64,000 bases of DNA, from the NCBI GenBank assembly GCA_029378245.1, contig JARKIF010000002.1:2976001-3040000 (forward strand), written 5' to 3'. The first letter of the stretch is position 1. Each line of letters starts with the position of its first letter. The notes beneath the pieces are model-generated. The model was not told the DNA's origin and did not search any database. It was given only the letters and a program-made list of their open reading frames with translations. This DNA is from Roridomyces roridus (Eukaryota > Basidiomycota > Agaricomycetes > Agaricales > Mycenaceae). Shown here in pieces: positions 47,073 through 57,753 of this stretch. A program made the position numbers and the translations under genes.

Positions 47073-47512
47073 TATTATTCGTAGAATTACAGCGGATTTC
47101 TCATTTGTACACGCAGTCGTTTTGTATCACGTCCATTGTATCCTTCGCGTAGTTGCGTTGAACGCGTTTTGTTGTGGAATGTTCTTTCCATGAATAGCGG
47201 CTTCTCGTGTTTTCCATCTCTCTTTCTAGATTTCATTTAGCGATTGGAGTAGGATACTTTTCACGCGTTCAGCGCGTTGAAATCGTCACCTGTGCGCGTT
47301 ACGGAGCCCGCGTAACCAAAAAGTCTGATGCCTCGATGCTCGCGTTCGCTTAGCATATCGACATTCGCCATGCACTTCTGGCGCGTAAGACAGGCGAACA
47401 ACACGTGTATGTCAGCGCCGAAGGGCTATAAATCCAGGGCCTCCCCGCCTATAGCCTCCGTTTCGCGAAACCACCACACCTATCACTTTCTTTCCCCTCC
47501 CTTACGACTGAA
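47073..47512. other. Intergenic stretch upstream of BTB gene 2
   Basis: About 440 bases with no gene. A TATAAAT at 47427-47433 (GGGCTATAAATCC) lies about 85 bases upstream of the BTB ATG and is likely its core promoter. Nothing else was recognised. Confidence 0.5.
47427..47433 (+). promoter_or_regulatory. TATA box of BTB gene 2
   Basis: TATAAAT in a GC-rich context, about 80 bases before the start codon at 47513, with a pyrimidine-rich leader between. Confidence 0.5.
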
Positions 47513-48565
47513 ATGGGCGCCGAAAATCTGCACGGTATCCAACGTTTTGATGAGTTCTATCTTCCTGGGGGAGATCTCTACTGCCTGGTACGTTCCCCCG
47601 CGTGCGTTGTTCGTCAATAATGCCCATGTTCCCCATCAGGTCGAGAACAAGCTCTTCCGTATCCACCGCTACTTTTTTGAGCGCGAATCTCGATTCTTCA
47701 AGGCGCAGCTCGCAGTCCCTGCGACACCCGGGAGCCCAAGGATGGGCACAGCAGAGGACAGTGCAATATTGCTTGCGGACGTCCGGAGCGAGGACTTCGC
47801 CAAGTTGCTCTGGGTATTCTATAACCCGTGCGTGAGCCGTTGGAGCGGATAGAACCAGGCATTGACTACGACCACCAACAGGAAATACTCGCTGTACGAT
47901 GCCAGTATCGAGGATTGGTCAGCGATCCTTGAGCTCGCAGAACGCTGGGGCTTTGCCGAGGTGAAGAACCTCGCAGTCCGGGAACTCGAGAAGAAGCTGG
48001 AGATGCCGGACATTGACCGCATCGTGTTGTACCACAAGTTCAACGTCGACGAGACGCTCTTGATCCCGCGCTACGCCGCACTCTGCCAGCGCGAGGAACT
48101 CCTCACTGTCGAGGAGGGTTTGCGGTTGGGCATGCAGGTCGTCATCGCGCTGACGCGCACCCGTGAATGCATGCGGAACGGCATGTCCAGCGGCGCGTCG
48201 AGCGGCTGGCGCAGCCCTTCACCGCTCGGAATGGGCGAGAAGGAGCTGGGGGATATCATCAAGGACCACTTCAATATCAAGCCCGTCGTGGAACAAGCTA
48301 CAGGTGGATGGGTGTCGCTTTCTTCCATTCGGCTTGCACTCATACGCGACGAGCTGCAGACCCAGAGCCCCAGCAGCCACCAACGCCACTTGCTGATACC
48401 AACGGCACCAAGCCCGATAGCACCAAGCCCGACGATCCTGGTGCCGGAGCCGGGAACAAGACATCGGGAGGACATGGCGGCAAGTCAAACGCCAACGGTA
48501 CCAACGGCACTGGAGCAAAGAAGGGCAAAGGCGGGTCGGGAGGGGGAGGAAACAGTAGCACGTGA
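47513..48565 (+). CDS. BTB/POZ domain protein 2
   Basis: Exons 47513-47587, 47640-47827, 47882-48303 and 48360-48565 join in frame to 296 residues. The BTB core is FDEFYLPGGDLYCLVENKLF, RIHRYFFERESRFFKAQL, DFAKLLWVFYNPKYSLYD and WSAILELAERWGFAEVKNL. The last exon is Gly/Asn/Lys-rich and ends GGGGNSST. If the final 56-nt intron (48304-48359) is retained, the frame changes and stays open to 48806, giving 395 residues with an acidic Ser/Thr tail ending NVDVSSLTSDD. Both exon readings look coding-like. Same family as the gene at 9414. Confidence 0.82.
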
Positions 48566-48978
48566 AGGGGAAGATGGTGACGGCGGGTACGACAGCGAGA
48601 CGGTCAAGGCCGACTCGGACGACGGAGAAACTCGTTATGACGAGGTAAAAGTAGATGTAGTGCCCGACAGAGGCGATGCAAGTGAAGAGAAGATGATTGA
48701 CGACGAAACCATGGCGCCAAAGTCAACTGAAGCCACTGTGCGCCAGGAGAAGATGGCGGTTCCACGCATTAACGTCGATGTGTCGTCTTTGACCTCGGAC
48801 GATTGATATGTGGACTCTCTCCTCCTTGGTGCTTGGAAGGTTGGATACTTTATTATTGTACATTGCAGGTCTATGCTGGATCATCATGTATTTATTTCTT
48901 GGAAAGAGGGAAGCAACGCACCTTATTGCCTGGCTTTCTCAAGTTCCTCCGCAATCTAAGTCAAGTCAAAGGTGAGTA

Positions 48979-49341
48979 TTAACACGCCAAAAAAGCGCGC
49001 AATTGACGCACATGGTCGAGATACGCGTCGGTCATGTCAATTCTGCTCTTCTGTCTATCCCTCCCCAAAACCATCTCCTTGAACGGCACGGGCTCGTACA
49101 GTCGCTGGGGTTCGATGACAAGTGGTCGAGGCGCTGCTAGCCGCTTCATACGCGCGAGTTCCTCGTCGGAAAGCGGTTCATTGGAACGAAGGCGTTTCAC
49201 GACAGACTCGAGCACAGATATGCGGGCCTCGGAGCTGTTGGCTTCTGCGGCGGTTGTCTTGAGTTTGAAGTAGTAAAAGAAAGAGGCTTGGGCAAGGAGC
49301 AGGGCAGCAAAGACGGGTCGCCGGCTTCCTGAAAATGGCAT
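48979..49341 (-). CDS. Small single-anchor protein, unknown
   Basis: Single exon of 120 residues from the ATG at 49341. MPFSGSRRPVFAALLLAQASFFYYF looks like an N-terminal transmembrane anchor, with Arg residues before it. A helical, charged segment follows (ANSSEARISVLESVVKRLRS), then PLSDEELARMKRLAAPRP. It ends VRQLRAFLAC. No family was recognised. The layout suggests an inner-membrane or ER anchored helix, perhaps mitochondrial; that is inference. Divergent from the coiled-coil gene at 49518. Confidence 0.6.
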   Translation of the reverse strand: MPFSGSRRPVFAALLLAQASFFYYFKLKTTAAEANSSEARISVLESVVKRLRSNEPLSDEELARMKRLAAPRPLVIEPQRLYEPVPFKEMVLGRDRQKSRIDMTDAYLDHVRQLRAFLAC

Positions 49342-49517
49342 CGTGAAAGAAGAGAATGCGAGGACAAACACTTTTGCTTCCGACTCTCATTGCACAAAGA
49401 AGCAACATGAATGAACAAAGACCTCCAGGCGTTCTTAAGACGAGTTTTCGAGGGATGGGCATTTCTCTTCCTTTCCCCTCTCCCACAACCTGGAGTTGTG
49501 TATTATAATTCTCAATA

Positions 49518-50809
49518 ATGGGCCCTACAAGAACTACCACGTCCTCGAGATGGCTGAAACCGTCTGTTATCCAGCGTTGGTATCCTCACCCAACTTTCTT
49601 TGCAGCCAAAATAACATTCCCTTCAGAGGTCGTGTGGGTTGCCTCTCCGCTCAACGGGACCTTCACAATCCAGCAATTCAAAGCACTAGGTTGTTGAATA
49701 CATTTCATCCACTGCTACTTATGTACCTACACATCTCCCGTAGTTCGCTCCATGGCAAGTCAGCTCGGCATCCGTATCGGTCCTCGGCTCGATCCTTGCG
49801 TTGACAATGCCTTGGTCGTTTGCGTCCGTGCCTCGTTCATTTACTTTGCCACACTTTTGACCCTTGCACTTAGAACGAGCGTGGCTGGATTCAAATCAAT
49901 TTCGAGACCCAGACTTTCACTATCACCGATTCTGGCACCACAAAGTATGATATCTGCTCTGCTCTCGGCCGTATCTTCATCTTTGTGCAGGTTTGAAAGC
50001 ATCCAGGACGCGATACAAGACAAGAACGATCCCAAACAAATATTCTCTGCGATCAAGAGGCATATTGGTGCGCCTAAAGGATTGACGAAACCCCAAGTGA
50101 GGATTTGCACCCTCCTTGGAAAAAAACGCTCATCGCGCTTCAGCTGTTATCCTTGCATCAACAAACGGCTCGAAAATTGGATGCGCGCATCCGCGAGTTG
50201 GAGCTTTTGTTGGCTGCTCGCCCACGCGAGACCCAGATGGCCCCAAAGACACCGCTCAGGAAGGCCATGTCACTCCCGTATCCAACTCCAGTTTCGCACC
50301 CTTCCCGTCCTCGAATCAACTTTGAGAACAATTTGGCTACTCCTCCGTCGTCGCCCACACCTCAGAGGGCACCCAGCATGGACATCCATTTGGAGTCTTC
50401 CCCCGCTCCGCCTTCCAGATTTGCCACACCCATCGCCGAAGAGGTGATCGAGGTAGTGCCAACATACGATCAAGTAAGCCGTCTTTGGCTCCAATGTCTC
50501 TTGACGCTGATTACTTTCAAGCCGACCCCGGAGAATGAGGGTCTTCGGAAGATTTCGGAGCTTGAATCAGAGCTCGCTCAGTGCAAGGCATCTCGGGCAA
50601 AACTCGAGGAACGTATCAGCGACATGGGAGATGAGATTCGCGTTCTCAAAGAGTTGCAGGTAAAGGAGAGGGGCCAGTTCAATGAGCAAATAGAAAGGGT
50701 GACAAAGGAGAGGCACGAGGTCAAGGTACAATTAGACAGGGCAGAGCAGTTTGTAAAAGGTTTCGTGCAGGGTTCCGCGCAGGTCTTTAACTGGGACGCG
50801 AGAAAATAG
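49518..50809 (+). CDS. Coiled-coil protein, unknown
   Basis: Start MGPTRTTTSSRWLKPSVIQ. A conserved-looking N-terminal part includes RWYPHPTFFAAKITFPSEVV and QINFETQTFTITDSGTTK, then FESIQDAIQDKNDPKQIFSA. Introns near 49690, 49820-49880, 49950-49990 and 50095-50150 keep frame. After a helix LLSLHQQTARKLDARIREL comes a Pro/Ser-rich linker. The C-terminal 80 residues form a clear coiled coil: GLRKISELESELAQCKASRA, KLEERISDMGDEIRVLKELQ, RVTKERHEVKVQLDRAEQF. It ends VFNWDARK. Not a recognised family; may be structural. Only 63 bases precede the BRCT gene on the same strand. Confidence 0.65.
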
Positions 50810-50872
50810 CTAGCTTAGTCATATTCCGAGCAAACAACGCGTAAACAGCCTGCCCTCTCATCAACAGCCGTC

Positions 50873-53800
50873 ATGCCGCCAGTCTTCCAGGGGGTCAAGT
50901 ACCACCTCGCGTCCACTCTTCCCGATGACCGACGCGATGAGCTCACTGGCCTGCTCACCACTCATGGCGCTGTCCAAGCGTCCTCTATATCCACGGCGAC
51001 CCACGTTATCTCGGATTCCGACACGGGCTTTGAAGGATGGCAGGACGCGAAACAGGAGAATGTAGTCAGCGTGAGTGGCTTTCATTATCTCTTGGTGAAC
51101 ATCCACCAAGAGAGTTCCAGGACTTTTGGGTCGAGCGGTCGATTGAATTGAACAAGTTGCAAGAGTGCGTCTGATCTTTCCCAGTTTCCTGGCCCCTTTA
51201 ACACCACTCAGGCCTGCGTTCTATTCCGTTTCTCGATCGAAACTATTCTCTGGGGTGGTTGCGTGCTCGGCCGATGTGAGTGCACCCTGAATTACGGGTC
51301 GACTATCTTGTAACTTCCCGCAGCTCGACATCGCTGACGATGAAGTCATCTCTGCGGGGATCATGGAACTTGGTGGACAGTGGCGGATGGGGGGACTCCT
51401 CTCGCGCGACGTTACTCATCTCTTTGCTGTCTCGACCGCTACCGACAAATATCGCACCGCGATGACATACGGCAAGGACACCCACATGCGAGTGTTGGTG
51501 CCCAACTGGTTCGATGATTCGGTTCTTTTTGGTATACCCAAACTCGACACCAAGACTTACGAGTGGCCGGAACCAGAGGTGCTCAAACGACGTCGCAATA
51601 GTCAGCCAATGTCGTCCAGCAAGTACAAAGAGCAGCAACGCGTCACCATGAGTCCCCAGAAGCGGGCTTTGTTCACGACGGCCGTGTACGATCCATCAAA
51701 GCCCGACTCGCAGGTACCGGCATCGAGTGGCAAAAACATCTGGAACAAACAGCGTGTGTTGCTCAGTACCCGGCTCCAGCTCACTGGGGCGAGAAGACAG
51801 ATTGTCGAGCGTTATATCAAGCAATCAAACGGCGTTCCTCTGCTCTTTCATTCCAACGACGGGAAGGGCACCGACGAGGAAGAGCTCGCCTTGGTTGCCA
51901 GCTGCCACATCTACGTTACGCGCCATCGGTCTGGTCACGCGTTTTTCAAGGTCCGTGTTTTCTCGTGCCATCTTCACCCACCTCTCAACGAGCGATAGGC
52001 ATGGCGTGCGCGCAAGATGATCGGTACCTTACCATGGCTGCTCCACTGTCAAGTGACGGGCTCCATGTCAAATCCGCGCGGCCAGCTTTTGCATTTCCCC
52101 ATCCCTCCTCAACACATTGAAGGTTACGAAAGACAGGTCTGCGCCCAGATTACTCGGTTCTTGTTCAATATCTCACACTGCTGTAGAAAATATCCGTGAC
52201 GAATTACACTGGCCCGGCACGAGACTATCTCAAGAAGCTCATCAATCTCATGGGGGGTGAATTCACTCCGTCGTTGACTCAGAAAAATACGATCCTCGTT
52301 GCCGCAGAGTACGTCGTTTACCGCTTTCGATTTGTTTACTGACCTTTTGTAGCAAATCCGGCCCAAAGACTCCGAAAGCTCAAGAATGGTCCATCCCCAT
52401 CGTCAATCACACGTGGCTCGAAGATTGCTTCGACCGCTGGAAGAACCTCACACCGGCGACGGACAAGTATATCACGTTCCCCATTGGTATCAATTTTAGT
52501 GCGCTTTTGGGCGAAACGCCGCTTGGTGACGATATCGACCAGATTATCGCGGAGGAGGCTGAGAAGCTGGGTGAACTCGCTACTTTCGACGACGACGACG
52601 AAGATCAAGGGATGGCAGACTCTCAGGCCAGCGCCGATGAAACGGAGGTCATGGGCGGGTTGTTACCAGCGTTGGACATTGACATGGACGGCGGAGACGA
52701 TGACAGACGGGAGGGTTCCGTGGAGGACTCGCCGTCTCCATCTGAACGACGATCTGCAAAGAAGAAGCAAGTGCATCTGGGCGTTTCCTCCTCCGAGGAC
52801 GAGGCAGACCCCGAGATCATGAAGAAAGTGGTGCGGATCGCGCACCCACGGAGTCCTCTGGTGAAGAGGGAGAGTGGTTTCGTCGTGGAGATCGCCACCA
52901 AGTCCCCGGGCAGGGCTCGCGCTGGTACAACCAAATATGAACCCGTGAGCCCCGCAATTCCGAGGAACGGTGTGAGGAGTGCACCGAAGAAGATGGATAC
53001 CGATTCGGAGGGTGAAGCATCCGAGGATGCGGACCAACCCGTTCCACGGAAGAGCAAGCTCGTGCGTCGCGTTACTGGGCCGCTTGCGTTACGGCGCTCC
53101 CCGCGCAAAGGGCCGCCGGCGTCGCAGATGGTAGCCCGGGAATCGCCTTCGCCGTCGCTCTCGCCACCGCGGGCCACACTCAACGAGATCGCCCCGCTCG
53201 AATCTGACGACGACGACGACGATCTCCCAGAACGCATCATCAGAATTCCCCGTGCATCTACACCCTCTTCATCCAAGAAACAACCACCCAAGAGCAAAAC
53301 CACGCCTCGCAAGCCAGTATCTGCGCGCACGCCAATGTCTTCCCCCCTTTCAGCGCCTCCATCGCCGGCCAAGATACGCATGCCGACAGCGATCGTGTCT
53401 GTGGAATTGCCGATGGTCTCGAAACCGAAATCCCAGTCATCAGCTTCGCCGAAGATGGCACCGGTGCCGAGCGTATCAGCCGTGAGCCACCATCGTCGGC
53501 GCCAGAACCACTCGTCGCCCATGGCATCTACCAGCGCCAACCGATCTGGCACCCCGGAATCAATCACGGTGGCGGGACTAGCTGGGGGCGCGCGAAGAGG
53601 ACAGCTGCGACGCAGGCGACGCAACGGCTTCACGATGTGGTTATGCCTGATGTGCTAAAGCATGAGAATGAGAAGCGGAATTGGGGCAAGAACGGTCGGC
53701 GTGTTTCGGGGCGGATGGATGAGTGGGATGTCAAGGACGACGAGGAGAACGCGCGTGTTGGAAAGAAGAGAAGAGTTTCGGCTAGCGATGCAGAGGGCAG

Positions 53801-54673
53801 TGTAGCTGCTGAGAGCAAGGCGAGACCGAGGAAGAGCGAGCCTGTGCTGAGGTTGGTCGGTTGGCTGCTCTTCATGGGTGGACTAATCTCATTGACATTT
53901 AGGCATGGCAAGCCCATAAAGATGTTACTCTCAAAGGTGGAATTGGATGATGAGGTCTTGAAAGTGCGTCTGTCGATTCCGTTGTTGCAGAATTGATGGC
54001 TACTCGTCTTCAGGTTCTGAGCAAGCTCGGCGCCAGAGTCACGAACAACACCCCGGAATGCACACATCTCCTCGTTCCTGAGCTGGTTCGGACCGAGAAA
54101 TTTCTTTCTGCTGTCGCCAAAGTTCCGTTCATCCTGGACATGCAATGGGCTGTGAAATCTGCTGAAGCCAACCAACTATTGCGTCAGTCCCCGTTTTTGT
54201 CATGGTGACTGGATCTTTACATGTATTGCAGCGGAAGAAGACTACCTCCTCTCGGACCACGCGGGCGAGCAGAAGCACAATATCGTGCTTTCCGAGGTGC
54301 TGGACCGGGCGAGAGCCAATGGAGGAAGACTCTTCCAAGGCATGACGTTCTACATCACCAGCAGTGTGAAACCCTCTCCCGCCATGCTAGTCAATATTGC
54401 GCAAGCGAACGGAGGACAGGTGCGAATATTCGCTCATAGCCCCTAAACGCGTCTCTAAGTGCTAGTAATTCACAGGCAACGGCGCCCAACCAATTGTCGT
54501 CGCGGACTTTGGGGGCTAACCCCAATCGATATATTATTTCATGCCCGAAGGACGAGACGATGTGGGCGCCCTTTGAAGCGCAGGGACGGACTGTGTATAC
54601 TCCCGAGTTTATTCTGGCGAGCGCGTTGCGGCAGCGGATTGATTGGGACGACCCTGCTTTCAAGCTCAGCTGA
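50873..54673 (+). CDS. Six-BRCT DNA-damage scaffold, Rtt107/Brc1-like
   Basis: Phosphopeptide-binding scaffold of replication-fork and break repair, acting in the nucleus. BRCT-like units: residues 1-50 (MPPVFQGVKYHLASTLPDD), a second with GVVACSADLDIADDEVIS and WFDDSVLFGIPK, a third around TRLQLTGARRQIVERY, a fourth with VTNYTGPARDYLKKLINLMG and VNHTWLEDCFDRW. A long disordered Ser/Pro/Asp-rich linker follows, then two C-terminal units (VLSKLGARVTNNTPECTHLL; LFQGMTFYITSSVKPSPAML). The 53-nt intron 53482-53534 (GTGAGC...CAG) resolves an apparent frame change and gives RQPIWHPGINHGGG. This is the Rtt107/Brc1/PTIP layout of four plus two BRCTs. End DWDDPAFKLS. Several other introns of about 50 nt. 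Confidence 0.88.
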
Positions 54674-55087
54674 CAGCAGTTGAGGCTTCTTTTGTATTTT
54701 GGGCGAGGTTCATCTCAGTTCATCTCGATTGGCCCCTAAGGGATGTATGTGTAGCAATGTACCGTTTTTTTTTTTTTTACTCCCGCCACTCCACGTTCTT
54801 TCGGTGAAACTTGGACCTGGTTGATCACTTCCTAATCGGGCGGACCAAGACCAATACCCGTGGGTTTCAACACCCTAGAATTCCAAATATACAGATCTCG
54901 ACACGGTCTCGACCGTCCAGCGACCGTCTCGACGTCCTCGTTGGCTTCATCTCGGGGACTTTTATAAGCCATGCAAAGAAGGGGACGAATTTACTTACAT
55001 ATAGGCTGTAGCTGTTAAACAACAGTACTTGAAGCCCCCTCCTCACCCTCTCTGACCCTCGAGCGCGCCCGCCACTCCCATTCGACA
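54674..55087. other. Intergenic stretch with 14-T run
   Basis: About 410 bases. A run of 14 T lies at 54765-54778 and a TTTATAAG at 54961-54968, about 120 bases upstream of the F-box ATG at 55088. The TATA-like site may belong to that gene. Otherwise nothing was recognised. Confidence 0.5.
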
Positions 55088-56199
55088 ATGTGCACTACCG
55101 TCAACAACCTCCCTCACGAGCTCTTGGGCGAAATATTCACGCATTGCTCTGCACTGGTCCCCGACGCGCCGCTCGTACTTGGCCAGGTCTCGCGCCTTTT
55201 CCGACACATTGCATATAGCACCCCGACGGCTTGGACCCACCTCCGGCTCGGAGATTCCGAACGCGGCAGCACCAAAGCTGCCTTGTGGCTCACGCGATCC
55301 AAGGCCTGCCCAATCAACGTCGAAATTCGTGTCCCGGCAATCAACATCAGACGGATGCCTCTTCGTCGGTGCAAGCAGTGGAGGTACTCCGGGAGCATGC
55401 ACGGCGGATAGAGACGTTGGGGCTGCACACCGACACGCAGGTGCAGGCACGTGAAGTGCTTGCAGCTGTCTACGGCGGCGAGGAGGAGGAGGAGCACCAC
55501 ACGGGGCTCCGCAGCCTCCGAATCTGCGTCGCGTCCAATGCCTTGGCGCCGGAGATACTCGCATTCCCCCCAATCCCGAGCATTACTCATCTCGAGACCA
55601 CAAATGTCGCGCTTGGAACCCTCCAGGCACTCGATCTCGCGTGTCTGGAAAATCTGCGAATAATCCAGCCGCTCGTGTCCGACCCTGTTGCCACTGAGGA
55701 TGTTCTGGAGTTGGCGAGTGCTGCGCCGAGATTGCAGACGTTGCATGTCGAGGCACGGATCGCTGACCCGAGGAAGCCGATTCCGGAGACGGGCTTCCTC
55801 GGACAGTTGACGGAACTCGACTTGCGCACTAACAATCTGGTCCCACTTCTCGACCAGCTGATCGTACCTTCCTTGCATACGCTGCGCCTTCGTGATCTCG
55901 ACGGGGGCCGTGCTGGAGCCTCGACGGAAATGGGCGCAGCTCTAGACCGGATGCTGCTGCGCATGGAGTCGGAGGAGGGAGATGTCATCACACGGCATAA
56001 CGAGTTGAGGGTCGTTGAACTCGCTGGTGTTCATGTGGACCTCGGGGATCAGGTCTGGAAAAGGTGTACGGAGCGGATGAAGCGGCTGGAGAAGTTGCTT
56101 GTCAACGTGTCGGAGCAAGTCGAGACGGAAGAGGTTCCAAAAGTGGAAGAGGTCAGGGAGGTCAGGGCGGGTTTCTCATTCGGTTTTGGGGCCAAGTAG
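55088..56199 (+). CDS. F-box/LRR-like protein A
   Basis: Start MCTTVNNLPHELLGEIFTHC, an F-box with QVSRLFRHIAYSTPTAWTHL. LTRSKACPINVEI ends exon 1. A 50-nt intron (55329-55378, GTGTCC to AAGCAG) joins exon 2 LEVLREHARRIETLGLHTDT; the join keeps frame and gives 353 residues. Later sequence is LRR-like: GLRSLRICVASNALAPEILA, ITHLETTNVALGTLQALDLA, LQTLHVEARI, LGQLTELDLRTNNLVPLL. The donor is weak, so this intron is the less certain point; without it the reading frame would break. SCF substrate receptor by analogy; target unknown. Confidence 0.75.
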
Positions 56200-56492
56200 T
56201 AAAATTTAATGGATAATGCGTTCTCCCTCCCAATGAGGTCACTCCCTTGTTTTTTTGCTCGCTGCCATGTGCATCTGGCAGCGCTCTCGGACTCTTTCGC
56301 CCAGGCAAAACTGGGCGTCTCATGCCAAAAGAAGATTTCTGGACACATGTCTCCGTGCTTCGTTCGGACCTACTGTGAGCGGTGGGTCCAACTTGGGCTT
56401 GACTGGAATCTCAACCTGTTCCGATCTATCTACGCGACAAATATATATCCCGCTGAACAAAGGCTATCGAGTTTCTTTCTGCAACCTCCTGT

Positions 56493-57753
56493 ATGGCTTC
56501 CTTGCGTCCGTTTCCTGCCCTCCCGGCCGAGTTGTTGGATTCGATATTTGCGTGGCTGGGGTACACCGATTTACTCGCCGTATCACTGACTTCCCGGCGA
56601 ATGAACCAAGTCGCCCAACGCCATCTGCTGCACCATGTGGCGTTGAGCCTGACGAGGCCCTTGGTCAACTTTGTCGACGGTCTGACACCGGACAAGGCGG
56701 GCTACATCAAATCCCTCACTTTCCATCGACGTATATTTGCGCCTTGGGGGTGTACTGAGCAGTAAGTCCTTGCTCGACGTGTTCGGGCTAAATAAGCGAC
56801 CTTTTCAGAGATATCGACCGCGCACTGACATGGCTACTTCGATGGACGGCACCCCAGCTCGTCAGCCTCACAGCCACGGACACGATGATTTTGTTGCGCC
56901 CGCCCTCGGCTCGCCCGCTTGATCTAATTTACCCGCGCCTGCGAGCGCTGAGCGTTGTTGCTGACCACCAACTACTCGAGGCGGCTCTCCCTGCGTTCCT
57001 GCGCAATCACAAACGACTCAAGCACATCAAGATTGTCCCCATGTACCGGCGAACGACTCCACAGTCGCCACCCCCGGTATTCCAACAACCTGAGCTTACG
57101 ACCCTGGAATGCCCACTCCAATGGGTGGCATCTTTCGGCGGCTCGTCTCATGTCCAATTTGCCAACATTGCCGCTACGGCATTCGACCCTCAAACTCCTA
57201 CTCTCGCGCGACATCTCGCACTGTCTGCCCTCGCTCTCAACCTCGTATCGGCCCGTTTTTCCGGTCCACCCAACTACATTCTCGCATGTCTGCGCCCCCT
57301 TGTACAGCATGCTCGCAGACTCGTCGAAGTCACCCTCACTGCGTACTTTGACCGTGACACACATGGTTTCATACCCCCCACCCTCGCCGTGCCAGAGCTC
57401 ACAGTCATCTTATACGATGCGCCGCAGCTCCTGCGTGTCGCTTATTGGGAAGCCGGTATGCCCGGCCGCCGGGTTCGTCCCGATGACGCGCTCCCCGTCG
57501 CGCGTTTTGACTTGTGTATGCCCACTCACTACCTTTACTGTGATTTGATTTCACTTATCGGTTCTTATATGTAGTCGAAAACACCTTTATCCGCGTCCCG
57601 TGCGGGTGTCTGGCCTTTGTGGAGAAAAAGAGGCCATGGGCTGTACCAGCTGACGCGCTCGCCTGCCGCGACCACCCACAGTCCAGGGCAGAGGTGCCCG
57701 AAATCGACTGGGACGATCCAAAGCTGAACTACCTTTACCCCCTGGATGATTGA
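56493..57753 (+). CDS. F-box protein B
   Basis: Start MASLRPFPALPAELLDSIFA with F-box WLGYTDLLAVSLTSRRMNQV, then AQRHLLHHVALSLT. Exon 1 ends at GTAAGT (56764); exon 2 runs DIDRALTWLLRWTAPQLVSL to VARFDL; a second intron (donor GTATGC) leads to FENTFIRVPCGCLAFVEKKR and EIDWDDPKLNYLYPLDD. An Agaricomycete F-box layout without obvious LRR. A TATATAT near 56441 lies about 50 bases upstream and may be the core promoter. Adjacent to F-box A on the same strand, about 290 bases apart, but not closely similar in sequence. Confidence 0.8.

Noticed and set aside
52623..53633. 336-codon minus-strand frame
   Set aside because: It is the antisense shadow of the Ser/Pro-rich linker of the BRCT gene; no start context or family.
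53340..53660. Frame change in the BRCT gene
   Set aside because: A good GTGAGC...CAG intron at 53482-53534 explains the switch, so no sequence error is needed.
55320..55380. Frameshift in F-box protein A
   Set aside because: A 50-nt intron at 55329-55378 restores the frame with a total length divisible by three.
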